This document shows, one piece after another, positions 17,660 through 25,864 of a stretch of 48,139 nucleotides of DNA. Each line of letters opens with the position of its first letter. Within the stretch, counting starts at the first letter, position 1. Source of the stretch: an uncultured Gemmatimonadales bacterium (lineage in GTDB: Bacteria > Gemmatimonadota > Gemmatimonadetes > Longimicrobiales > Gaopeijiaceae); assembly GCA_937983085.1 (NCBI GenBank), contig CALJKZ010000375.1:1-48139 (forward strand), written 5' to 3'. The position numbers and the translations under genes are program-made. The notes under the pieces are model-generated. The model saw only the letters and a program-made list of their open reading frames with translations. It ran no database searches and was not told where the DNA came from.

Positions 17660-18898
17660 ATGGCTACCGAGCGCGCCGCGCCGTACCGGCTGACACTCCT
17701 GGGTCCGTGGGACCTCCGCGGGCCCGACGGAGGAAAGGTGCGCTCGGTACTGTCCCAGCCCAAGAGGTTGTGCCTTCTCGCCTATCTCGCCCTGGTGGGC
17801 GAGCCCGTCTCGCGTTCCACGCTCGTCGCCCTGTTCTGGCCCGACAGCGACGAGAGTCACGCGAGGAACTCGCTGAGTCAGGCTCTGCATTACCTCCGGC
17901 GCTCCCTGGGGCCCCACGCCATCGCGAACGTCGAGGGGGACCGCCTCCTCGTATCGCCGGAGCACGTGTGGTTCGACGCGCGGGTGCTGCTGAGCCCGAA
18001 CGGGTCGCACCCCCTCGCCAAAGCCTCGTCAGAACCTCCGTCGCGTCGGGCGGCGGCACCCGAGGTCGTTGCCGCGGCTGAACCCGCCCTCCAGGGGAGG
18101 GAGTTCTTCCAAGGGTGGAACGCCGACGGCTCCCAACCGTTGCAGGAGTGGCTGGATGGCGTTCGGCGCAGGGTCCGGGAGAGGGCCGAGGCCGTCGGAT
18201 CGAATTCGCCCCCGCACGGTGTCGAGCAGGCCAGGACGTCGAATGAGGGTACGGGGTCGCCCGACGCGGGGGATGTGCCCGTGAGGGATCCCGACGAGCA
18301 CCAGAACGACGACGCCGAGGGCCGTCCGCCGGTGGGAAGCCGTCGCTGGCAAGCCAGATTGGCGTGGATCGGATCGGGCCTGGTCCTGGGAGCTCTGCTG
18401 GCCGTCGCCGTCGACCGGCTGGAACTGTCCCTGGTCGAATCTGGAGTGGGCTCGCCGACAGTCGCCACAGCGACAGAGGTCCAATCGGTGGCGATTCTTC
18501 TTCCCCGGGTCACCGTAGTCGGCGACGACGCATCGCTCACCGCCACCTTCCTCGCACAGGCCGTGCATGAGGAGCTGGTGCTGGAGATGTGGGACCTCGC
18601 CGGGGTGGAGGTCGTCCCGGTGGGCTTCGAGAGCGATTTCTGGCGTCTGGTACGCTCTCTCGAGGCCCAGGGGGCCGACCGACTTCCGGATTGGATCCTG
18701 ACCGTGGGGATCCGCAGCGGGGGCGGCTCCGCACGCGTGGTCGCTCAACTCCGGAGTGGCTCCGACATCGGCGAGATCCGAAGCGTCACGCCCTTGGACT
18801 ATCCCGTACCGGACGCTTCCGCTGCGCTCGTGCGTTTTCCGACGCGCATCGCATCGGACGTCGCAGAGGAGCTGGCGAGGGTCATGGGACCCGGCTAG
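17660..18898 (+). CDS. Membrane-anchored BTAD/SARP-type winged-helix regulator
   Basis: 412 residues. Residues about 8-110 form an OmpR/SARP-like winged helix: YRLTLLGPWDLRGPDGG, QPKRLCLLAYLALVGEPVSR and DESHARNSLSQALHYLRRSLG, the usual DNA-binding helices of this group. Only the first part of a BTAD follows (REFFQGWNADGSQPLQEWLDG). A single membrane helix, LAWIGSGLVLGALLAVAV (about 234-251), leads to a C-terminal domain of about 140 residues, predicted periplasmic, that begins SVAILLPRVTVVGDD and resembles the TolB/FlgO-like sensor region of CadC-type proteins. I infer a one-step regulator that senses an envelope signal. Its last 17 bases overlap the convergent GH18 gene. Confidence 0.8.
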   Translation: MATERAAPYRLTLLGPWDLRGPDGGKVRSVLSQPKRLCLLAYLALVGEPVSRSTLVALFWPDSDESHARNSLSQALHYLRRSLGPHAIANVEGDRLLVSPEHVWFDARVLLSPNGSHPLAKASSEPPSRRAAAPEVVAAAEPALQGREFFQGWNADGSQPLQEWLDGVRRRVRERAEAVGSNSPPHGVEQARTSNEGTGSPDAGDVPVRDPDEHQNDDAEGRPPVGSRRWQARLAWIGSGLVLGALLAVAVDRLELSLVESGVGSPTVATATEVQSVAILLPRVTVVGDDASLTATFLAQAVHEELVLEMWDLAGVEVVPVGFESDFWRLVRSLEAQGADRLPDWILTVGIRSGGGSARVVAQLRSGSDIGEIRSVTPLDYPVPDASAALVRFPTRIASDVAEELARVMGPG

Positions 18899-19994
18899 GA
18901 AACGCCCGCCGCAGTCCCTGCCAGATCTCGGCATCCCCGTACGCCAGCGGAAAGAGGGCGACGCCACCGAGGCCATGCTCCCGGGCAAACGCGTACTTGA
19001 GAGCCAGACTCCGGGCGTCCTCGGCCCATCCCTGGTACCACTCGCCGTCGACCTGATAGGAGTAGTACGGTGCGCCGCTGGGCACGTCCCGCCGTGCACC
19101 GTGGCGCTCACCCTGCTCGCGCGTCCGGGGGCGATCCGGAAAGAGATCGGCAGGCGCCTGGTAGGGCACCGTGAGGCCGGGCCCTCGCGTCTCGGCCACA
19201 GCCGCGCCGCTCCCGACGGGCCACTCGTACCCGTACAGGGGAACGCTCATCACGATCTTGTCCCTGGGAATGCCGAACGCGTCGAAGCGCTCGATGACGG
19301 TCTCCCAGTTCAGGCGCCCCCACCCGCGAAGGGCCGCGACGGGCCCGGCACGGGTACTCCCCATGCTGTGGTAGTCGTAGCCCTGGACCACGATGAAGTC
19401 GGCGAGTTGCCCAAGGGCCGGCTCGTTGTAGACATCGTCGTCGTCGAAGGCGAGCACGAACACGGACAGCGAGCGTCCGGGATACTCCTGTCGGAGCGTC
19501 CGAGCCAGGGCGCCGACGAACGCCGTATACCCATCTCGCGCCTCGACGCTCACGGGCTGGAAGACTTCGACGTCCAGGTGGATGCCGGCGAGTTCGACGG
19601 GAGCGGCGAGTAACTCCAGGACCCGTTCCACCGCAACGGCGATCCTGTCGGCATCCGTGAAGAGCGTCTCGAACGCCAGAGGGTCGTGCATGGACACGGT
19701 CGGCACGACCTGGACACCGCGATCCGCAGCGGCCTGGGCCATGGACGCCCACCGCTCCGGCCAGCCGTGGTCGTCCATGACGCCCCCGTCGGCCCCGAGC
19801 TCCAGCTCGAAGAAGTAGAGCTCGTCGAGGACATCCATCGGGTAGTCCCGCCACGCATCTCCGGTCCAGTAGGCATGGTACCCGGCGACGAACGGTCGAT
19901 CGAGATTCACCGGTGTCACCACCGTCGGCGCCGACGATGGAGCGCATGCCGTGACCAGTGCCACGACGGAGCCGACGATGAGCCTACGGTCCAT
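18882..19994 (-). CDS. GH18-like glycoside hydrolase lipoprotein of the exopolysaccharide locus
   Basis: 370 residues. The lipoprotein signal is VGSVVALVTACAPS. The TIM-barrel has the GH18 catalytic strand LAGIHLDVEVFQP, in which the E after DV is the expected acid, then DFIVVQGYDYHSMGS, IVMSVPLYGYEW and WAEDARSLALKYAFAREHG, typical of the YaaH/SleL-like branch. It should cleave or process a beta-linked GlcNAc-type polymer outside the inner membrane. It is the last gene of the operon with the synthase, overlapping the deacetylase-like gene by 11 bases. The split deacetylase plus hydrolase parallels the two halves of PgaB, which is inference. Confidence 0.85.
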   Translation of the reverse strand: MDRRLIVGSVVALVTACAPSSAPTVVTPVNLDRPFVAGYHAYWTGDAWRDYPMDVLDELYFFELELGADGGVMDDHGWPERWASMAQAAADRGVQVVPTVSMHDPLAFETLFTDADRIAVAVERVLELLAAPVELAGIHLDVEVFQPVSVEARDGYTAFVGALARTLRQEYPGRSLSVFVLAFDDDDVYNEPALGQLADFIVVQGYDYHSMGSTRAGPVAALRGWGRLNWETVIERFDAFGIPRDKIVMSVPLYGYEWPVGSGAAVAETRGPGLTVPYQAPADLFPDRPRTREQGERHGARRDVPSGAPYYSYQVDGEWYQGWAEDARSLALKYAFAREHGLGGVALFPLAYGDAEIWQGLRRAFPSRVP

Positions 19995-21969
19995 CCGGCC
20001 CGCTGTCGTCGGTCTGATCGCCGGCCCGCGTCACGAAAGAGACGCGCCGGACCCCGCCATCGGTGACCGTGCCGACGGAGACCCGCATCCCCCACGTTTC
20101 CTCGATGAAGTCCACCGACAATCCGTCCACCAGCGGCATGGTTCCAGGGGGAAGCATGGGTGCGACCACGTCGATCCAGACGTCCGCCAACGCCCTCGGA
20201 CCTGCCGCGTCCCCGTCCTCCTCGCCGGCCCAGGAGACGAGCAGGTCGTCGTCCAGGGCCCGCGACAGACCGTCGGCCGTGAGGATGCTGGTCATGGCCA
20301 CCCCGTCGCCCTCCGCGGCCGACTCCCACGTCAACGCCAGTCGCGACCGGGCGAGCCACCAACGCGCGACGTCCCGCCCTTCCGCGAGCCACCATCCTTC
20401 CTGAGCCCGGACCGAGTCCGCAACGGTGCGCATCGCCTCGAGGCGTGGTCCCGGCGCAATGATCTGCGTATGGCCGGCGACCACCGCGAGCCCCCCGATC
20501 GCGCGCATCTTGCGGGTCCCCGCGACGAAGGCGTCGGCCAACCGCTGCGACCGAAGGGTCACGTCGCGAACGATGACCGTGTAATCGTCCTTGAGAAGCC
20601 GCGGGAGGAGCACCACCGGGCCCTCCTCTGTCTCGTGGATCTCGGGCGACGCGGAACGGGCCTCGTTGCTTGCCAGGACGTAGCGTCCCCCGACCCGTCT
20701 CCAGGCCTCGAGCGTCACCGAGTCCACCGACTCTTCCGGCGGACGGAGTCCCACCGGCCCCTCCCCGGTCCACCGTTCGATGTCTGCCCAACTCCGACGG
20801 AGCCGGATGGTCTGGTCCTGCGGCGTCAGTCCGACCAGGGGGGTGTGGTCCACCGTCTGCGTCCCCACCTCCCCCACCGCCCGCAGGGCCACCGCCAACT
20901 CCGAGTCCCCTTGGACGAGCCCCGAAACCACGAAGAAGCTGATGGGCAGATCTTCGAGGTCGAACATGGCGGCTGCGTCCCGAGCGTTCACCGAGGCATC
21001 CTGGCCCTCCACATCCATGGCGAACACCAGAGCCGTCCTCGCCGCCCCGGGCCACGTCGAAGGGGCCGCGTGGGGCGTGCCCGCTCCCCAACGGATGCCG
21101 TTCTCCAGCACGCGCACGAGCCGGGCGCTGTCCGCAGGGGTGGCCCCCTGCCCGGTCCGAACGCCGAGCCATGCGACCCGGCCGCCGTCGGAGTTCTCGG
21201 TGGTCGCGACGGCGACGTCGGCTCCGGCGCCCTCGCCGTCGGGGGCGGGATTGAGCGCCCAGTCGGACCAGTAGATCCGGGGACCCGACATCCTCAGGGC
21301 AATGGACGGGTCCGGCCGGAGCTCGACGCGTGTACCCGGATCGAGGCCGGGAGAGGTGGGCAGGCCGGCCGGCACGGTGAAGAACAATCCCTCTCGAGCC
21401 GGGAGTTCCCTGATGGCCTCCGCGCCCGTGATGTCGGCGAGCACCTGCCAGCCCCGCCACTCACAGGAACCGTCGCGCACGCCGAGCGCCCAGTTGGTGA
21501 CCACGCTGCCGCCCCGTGTGAGGTGCCGTCGGATCGCGGCAAGCTCCGCCGAAGAAACGCAGGGCGCCTCGGGCAACAGCATCAGCTCGTCCGGTGCCAC
21601 CCCCCTGAGCCCTTCGGCGTTCGCGACCGTGCGCACCCTGCCACCCACCGAACGCGTCAGCTCACGCCATCGCTCCAGCTGCTTGCCGTAGAAGGTCGGG
21701 TCTTCGAAGTAGGCCGCGTTCGCCGGCGACTCGAAGACCACGGCGTCGAAGCCTCCCGCCGCCGCGACGGCGGCCATGGGGAGCACCGGCTCGGGCGCCA
21801 CCGCGGGGGCCTCCTGAAGGGAGGGCGCCAACTGGCGGATATCGATGTTCTCCCACAGGGCGATCCCGGCCACGACGATCCCGCCCCCCAGCAAGCCGAG
21901 GGTGAAGATTCCGCCCAACCACCACCACGCCTCCTTGGCGCGGGGAACCGGATCACGCCGTGGCCGCAT
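19984..21969 (-). CDS. Membrane-anchored NodB-like polysaccharide deacetylase, degenerate active site
   Basis: 661 residues from ATG 21969, overlapping the small upstream gene by 17 bases. An N-terminal helix WWWLGGIFTLGLLGGGIVVAG anchors it. A first domain (about 55-190) has a GATase-like pattern, LLPEAPCVSSAELAAIRRHL followed by TRGGSVVTNWALG. The NodB-like domain starts near residue 310 at TALVFAMDVEGQD and ends with YVLASNEA. The TFDD motif is replaced by AMDVE, and the HxxxH motif is reduced to TQTVDHTPL, with only the second His kept; LRPPEES stands for RxPxG. It may be inactive or use altered chemistry. It is extracytoplasmic, in the operon of the PgaC-like synthase. Confidence 0.75.
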   Translation of the reverse strand: MRPRRDPVPRAKEAWWWLGGIFTLGLLGGGIVVAGIALWENIDIRQLAPSLQEAPAVAPEPVLPMAAVAAAGGFDAVVFESPANAAYFEDPTFYGKQLERWRELTRSVGGRVRTVANAEGLRGVAPDELMLLPEAPCVSSAELAAIRRHLTRGGSVVTNWALGVRDGSCEWRGWQVLADITGAEAIRELPAREGLFFTVPAGLPTSPGLDPGTRVELRPDPSIALRMSGPRIYWSDWALNPAPDGEGAGADVAVATTENSDGGRVAWLGVRTGQGATPADSARLVRVLENGIRWGAGTPHAAPSTWPGAARTALVFAMDVEGQDASVNARDAAAMFDLEDLPISFFVVSGLVQGDSELAVALRAVGEVGTQTVDHTPLVGLTPQDQTIRLRRSWADIERWTGEGPVGLRPPEESVDSVTLEAWRRVGGRYVLASNEARSASPEIHETEEGPVVLLPRLLKDDYTVIVRDVTLRSQRLADAFVAGTRKMRAIGGLAVVAGHTQIIAPGPRLEAMRTVADSVRAQEGWWLAEGRDVARWWLARSRLALTWESAAEGDGVAMTSILTADGLSRALDDDLLVSWAGEEDGDAAGPRALADVWIDVVAPMLPPGTMPLVDGLSVDFIEETWGMRVSVGTVTDGGVRRVSFVTRAGDQTDDSGPDGP

Positions 21970-22174
21970 GATCCTCCATGTCGGCCTCATCCGCGTCCAC
22001 CGCCCCTGGAGGCGGGTACGGGACGAAGTACCGGAGCGCGCCGGGGTCGTCCTCGAGCCGCTCAGGCTCCCGCGCCAGCCGCAGCTTGTACGCGACATAC
22101 GTCGCGATGGCGAGAATGATGGTGACGAGAATGGTCACCACCACGATGGAGACAAGAATGTCGACGACGTTCAT
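21953..22174 (-). CDS. Small single-pass membrane protein, possible synthase partner
   Basis: 73 residues. One membrane helix, DILVSIVVVTILVTIILAIATYVAY (about 5-29), is followed by a charged juxtamembrane RLAREPERLEDD and an acidic tail. GGGAGAG-like purines precede the ATG. It lies between the PgaC-like synthase and the deacetylase, the place where poly-GlcNAc operons often carry the small PgaD-type subunit. PgaD has two helices and there is no sequence match, so this is only a positional analogue. Confidence 0.7.
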   Translation of the reverse strand: MNVVDILVSIVVVTILVTIILAIATYVAYKLRLAREPERLEDDPGALRYFVPYPPPGAVDADEADMEDHAATA

Positions 22175-22223
22175 GAACTCTCCCGGCGCATGGGTCCGTG
22201 GAGTACGTGGGTGCGATGTGTGG

Positions 22224-23546
22224 TCATGACGGGGCCTCCGCTCGCTCGAGCTTGCCCCATCCCATGTCCAAGCGGAACAGCTCCTCCATGGTGGCGAACA
22301 TCTTCACCACGTCGAGGAAGAGAATGAAGACGAACCGATAGATGAGAGCCATGGGGACGAGGCCCAATGACTCCTCCTCCATCGACACCGTCACGAGGGC
22401 CGCAACAAGGTCGAGAAGGGTCAGGAGGATCATCCAATAGAGGATGAGCTCGCCCGCTCCAAAGAGGAGCGCCACGATGGCGAAGAAGAGATGTGCGAAG
22501 ACGTTCATCACCGGCCACACGATGGCCTCGAAGCCGAGTTGTATGGTGGAGATCCACAGGGGGAAGTCGGGGAACGGCCGGAGGAACAGCCCCTTCCGCT
22601 TCCGAATCGCCTGGAGGATCCCTCGCGTCCATCGGTAGCGCTGCTGGGTCAGGTCACGCCACGACTCGGGGGCCTCGCTCCAGGCCACGGCCTGATCCTC
22701 GTACTCCACCCTCCACCCTGCGGCCATCATCTTCAGAGTGAGGTCCGCGTCCTCGGCGTAGGTGTCGGTGTCGTACCCACCTACCTCCTCCAACGCCTCG
22801 CGCCGGAAGAGCCCCACCGGACCCGGTACGATGTTCACCGCAGCGATGAAGCCCTGCGCACGACGCGGCATGTTCAGACCCTCGATGTACTCGAGGGCCT
22901 GCAGCCGGGTCACGATGCTCCCCCGGTTCTCGACTTTCACGTTGCCGGCTACCGCACCGACGGCGGGGTCATCGAAATGACGAGCGCCCTTCAGAAGCGT
23001 TCGCGGCTCCAGGTAGGAGTCGGCGTCCATGCTCATCACCAGAGGATGTCTGGAGTGAGCGATACCGGCGTTCAGCGCACTCGCCTTGCCGCCATTGGAC
23101 TTGGTGATGACTCGGAAGAGGGCCGCGCCCCGTTGCCCTTCCCACTGTGAGGCGATCTCCAACGTGTCGTCCGTGGATCCGTCGTCCACCACCAGCACCT
23201 CATACTCGGGATACTCCAAGCGCATGAGACTGGTGAGGGCCCGTTCGAGAACACGGCCCTCGTTGTACGCCGGGACGATGATGGAAACCGACGGGAGTTC
23301 CTTGATCTCGCGAATGCCGAGGACGTTCCGCTCCGCGTGCCCCAGGTAGGAGAACCAGAGCAGGGAGAAGTAGCGAAGGAAGAGAATGACGAGGAAGATG
23401 ATCAGCGTGACCACCACCGCCCTGACGATGATGCGCTGGATCTCCGGTCCCACCAGTACCGCCCACACGACGAAGGCGAGGGTGAGTCCCACCGTCACGA
23501 AGACGACGCCCAGGGACTGCCAGATGGAGTGGCCAGGGCGACTCAT
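22224..23546 (-). CDS. Processive glycosyltransferase family 2, PgaC/HmsR-like polysaccharide synthase
   Basis: 440 residues. Two N-terminal helices (SLGVVFVTVGLTLAFVVWAV and VVVTLIIFLVILFLRYFSLLW) are followed by the GT2 catalytic domain. Its motifs are VSIIVPAYNEGRV, LVVDDGSTDDTLE, SMDADSYLEP and TYAEDADLTLKM, with the processive motif QQRYRWTRG and then three or four C-terminal helices. This is the order in PgaC, which polymerises UDP-GlcNAc and pushes the chain across the inner membrane. The polymer here is not proven. ATG overlaps the exporter's stop as ATGA (23543-23546). It is the core of the 18882-27380 locus. Confidence 0.92.
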   Translation of the reverse strand: MSRPGHSIWQSLGVVFVTVGLTLAFVVWAVLVGPEIQRIIVRAVVVTLIIFLVILFLRYFSLLWFSYLGHAERNVLGIREIKELPSVSIIVPAYNEGRVLERALTSLMRLEYPEYEVLVVDDGSTDDTLEIASQWEGQRGAALFRVITKSNGGKASALNAGIAHSRHPLVMSMDADSYLEPRTLLKGARHFDDPAVGAVAGNVKVENRGSIVTRLQALEYIEGLNMPRRAQGFIAAVNIVPGPVGLFRREALEEVGGYDTDTYAEDADLTLKMMAAGWRVEYEDQAVAWSEAPESWRDLTQQRYRWTRGILQAIRKRKGLFLRPFPDFPLWISTIQLGFEAIVWPVMNVFAHLFFAIVALLFGAGELILYWMILLTLLDLVAALVTVSMEEESLGLVPMALIYRFVFILFLDVVKMFATMEELFRLDMGWGKLERAEAPS

Positions 23547-25864
23547 CGGCCGAATCCCGGCCCGAACCAGCCTCGGGCGCTGAACGAAAGGTCGAGACCG
23601 TAGTACCGGTACGCCGAGAATCGGCCCTGTCCGTAGAACACCTCGATGCTGGTTCGGTACCGCTCGCCCTCACGCAACAGGCCGAGCCTGCCTGAGAGAT
23701 CGGGCACGACCTCGGCCTCGCGTCCACGCTCGTCGATGTAGCCCACACCCGGCTGGGCACGACCTGTGACGGTCCACCACGTGCTCACAGGCTTCGCGAG
23801 CTGAAGGTACGGGCCGACCGAGACAGTCGCGTGAGGATCCCAGTACAGCGGCCCCGTTGCGGCCGCCGGGGCCGCGCGGGTGTATCGAAGAACCCTGCCC
23901 CCCACACCGATGGACAGAGACGGTGATAGGGCACGGCCCGCACTGGCTCCCATCTGAAGCCGTACGTTTCGTTCGGCCGCCGCCACGCCGCGGTGCTCCA
24001 GTGACGCCACATCGGCCGAGAGGGCCAGACTCCATGCGCTGCCGACAGGGCGATCGTGCGCGACGAAAAGTCGATCCTGTCGAACGTTCTCGGCGATCGA
24101 CTGGAGCGTGTTCGTCAGGGCGAATGCGGGCTCGTGATCGAAGCGAACGTCGGTGCGCCGTCTGGAATCTCCGATGAAACGGACCGAAGCCCCTACTCCC
24201 AGGTCGGCCTGATTGGCCCTGACGTTCTGGATCCCCACATGGACAGCCGTTCGGATGGTCCCCCAACGCCACCAACGGGCGCCTTCCAACTCGGCGAACA
24301 CACCCTGTCGGTCGCCCGGCGCACCCGAAACCTCGAGGCCCTCCACCCGGCGCAGACCCGACCGGGTGCTCCACGCCCATGCGTCGTGCAGTCCGGTCCA
24401 TTCCCCTCCCGCATCGTACCGACGGAAGTCGTCCGTGTCGGCAAAGCCACGCGCGATGGCTCCGATGCCTGGCCGCTCGATCTCCACCAGGTAGCGGTCC
24501 ACCTCTCCACGAATCATGTCGAGGCCGGAGTGTGCTCCTCCGTGGGTGGAATCCGCCTCGAGAGCCGCCTCGTACCGGCGGACGGCGGGTAGGCGGTCTC
24601 CATCCCACCGGTGGAGATCGCCCAGCGTCGCTAGAACGTCGGCCCTGCCGGGCGAGGGCTCGGTTGGGTCTCCGGCGGGGTCCGCAACGCCTCCAGAATC
24701 AAGGAGACGAAGAAGTCCCTCCAGACGCGCCCGGGCATCGTCCGATCGGCCCGTCCAGATCTCGAGGCGAGCCATGCGGAACTGCCGCGCCGGATCCGCA
24801 TCGGAGAGCCGCTCCACCTCCCTCAGCGCAGCGAGCGCTCCCTCGAAATCCTCGAGCTCGTACTGGAGGAAGTCGGCGTACGCAGCCCACGTACCCGCAG
24901 CCCCCGGGGTCTCGTCCAAGGCGGCGCGAAAGAGACGGTGGGCCTCCACCACGTCGTCCGCCTCCCTCGCGCGCAACGCCTGCTCGAGAAGGGTCGGCGC
25001 CAGGGCAGGAGCGGACGCGGTATCCGGGGGCGGTGTGAGCCAGGCCACGACGTCGTTCCGGATCTCCAGCAGCCCTTCACGTCTGAGGTCGTCCTCCGAG
25101 AGGGAGGCCAGGAGGGCGCGCGCCTCGTCGAGTCGGTTGGCATAGACCAGCACCCGGGCAAGCTCGGCCCTCAGGATTACGGAACCAGGGTTCCGGCTCA
25201 GCGCCTGACGAAGAACGGCCTCCGCCCCCTCGTAGTCCTCGATCCAGGACAGCGCGCGCGCCCATTCCACGTGCAGGGCATCGTCTGCCGGCCGATCGTC
25301 GAGGAGTCGTCGATAGTGGCGGCCCGCCTCGGCGACCCGGCCTTCGTCTCGCAGGAGGCGGGCGACGAGGAGCCGCAGTTCGGGGTCGTCGTTCTCCAGG
25401 AGCTCCTCCAGCAGCGGGAGCGCTCGATCCCGATAGCCGGCTGCGGCGAGGGTGATCCCATACTCGCGCCGCGCTCCCACGTCGTTGGGGTAGCGCGACA
25501 GGTACCGGGTGAACAGGGGAATGGCGTCTGCGTAGCGACCCTCGTCGAGAAGAGGCAGCACCTCTTCCCAGAAGAGCTCGGAGGGGCCGCGGAAGGGCGG
25601 ACCCGGGTCTACGTCGAAGATCCCTCCCGGCCCTCTCGAAAGCCCCGGCACGGCAGCCACCCGGAGAGGGGGAGCGGGCTCGAAGGGAATGGCGGGATTG
25701 GGGAGATTCAGGCTGCCTTCGCGGAACCCGGACGAAAGCACGTACCGCTCCGGGAGCACGTAGAGCACCAGAGCCAATGTTCCTACTACGAGTAGCGCCG
25801 CGGTACCGACGAACTTGAAGACGTACCCGCCGCCTCGGTCGCCCCGGCTACTCCGCGTCGCCAT
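23543..25864 (-). CDS. TPR-repeat outer-membrane exporter protein (PgaA/BcsC-like)
   Basis: About 773 residues from ATG 25864, preceded by GGAG six bases upstream. An N-terminal hydrophobic segment (VGTAALLVVGTLALVLYVLP) is followed from about residue 95 to 430 by TPR-like helix pairs rich in alanine and leucine, such as YADAIPLFTRYLSRYPNDVG and YEGAEAVLRQALSRNPGSV. The last 300 residues alternate in a way typical of beta-strands (DVRFDHEPAFALTN, YRTSIEVFYGQGRFSAYRYYG), suggesting a barrel. This is the architecture of PgaA. Odd points: the N-terminus looks like an uncleaved anchor, and the C-terminal residue is Arg rather than an aromatic. Confidence 0.82.
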   Translation of the reverse strand: MATRSSRGDRGGGYVFKFVGTAALLVVGTLALVLYVLPERYVLSSGFREGSLNLPNPAIPFEPAPPLRVAAVPGLSRGPGGIFDVDPGPPFRGPSELFWEEVLPLLDEGRYADAIPLFTRYLSRYPNDVGARREYGITLAAAGYRDRALPLLEELLENDDPELRLLVARLLRDEGRVAEAGRHYRRLLDDRPADDALHVEWARALSWIEDYEGAEAVLRQALSRNPGSVILRAELARVLVYANRLDEARALLASLSEDDLRREGLLEIRNDVVAWLTPPPDTASAPALAPTLLEQALRAREADDVVEAHRLFRAALDETPGAAGTWAAYADFLQYELEDFEGALAALREVERLSDADPARQFRMARLEIWTGRSDDARARLEGLLRLLDSGGVADPAGDPTEPSPGRADVLATLGDLHRWDGDRLPAVRRYEAALEADSTHGGAHSGLDMIRGEVDRYLVEIERPGIGAIARGFADTDDFRRYDAGGEWTGLHDAWAWSTRSGLRRVEGLEVSGAPGDRQGVFAELEGARWWRWGTIRTAVHVGIQNVRANQADLGVGASVRFIGDSRRRTDVRFDHEPAFALTNTLQSIAENVRQDRLFVAHDRPVGSAWSLALSADVASLEHRGVAAAERNVRLQMGASAGRALSPSLSIGVGGRVLRYTRAAPAAATGPLYWDPHATVSVGPYLQLAKPVSTWWTVTGRAQPGVGYIDERGREAEVVPDLSGRLGLLREGERYRTSIEVFYGQGRFSAYRYYGLDLSFSARGWFGPGFGR

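Noticed and set aside
19951..22119. 722-codon plus-strand open frame
   Set aside because: Antisense shadow of the deacetylase-like gene; the product is rich in Arg, Pro and His and has no recognisable motif.
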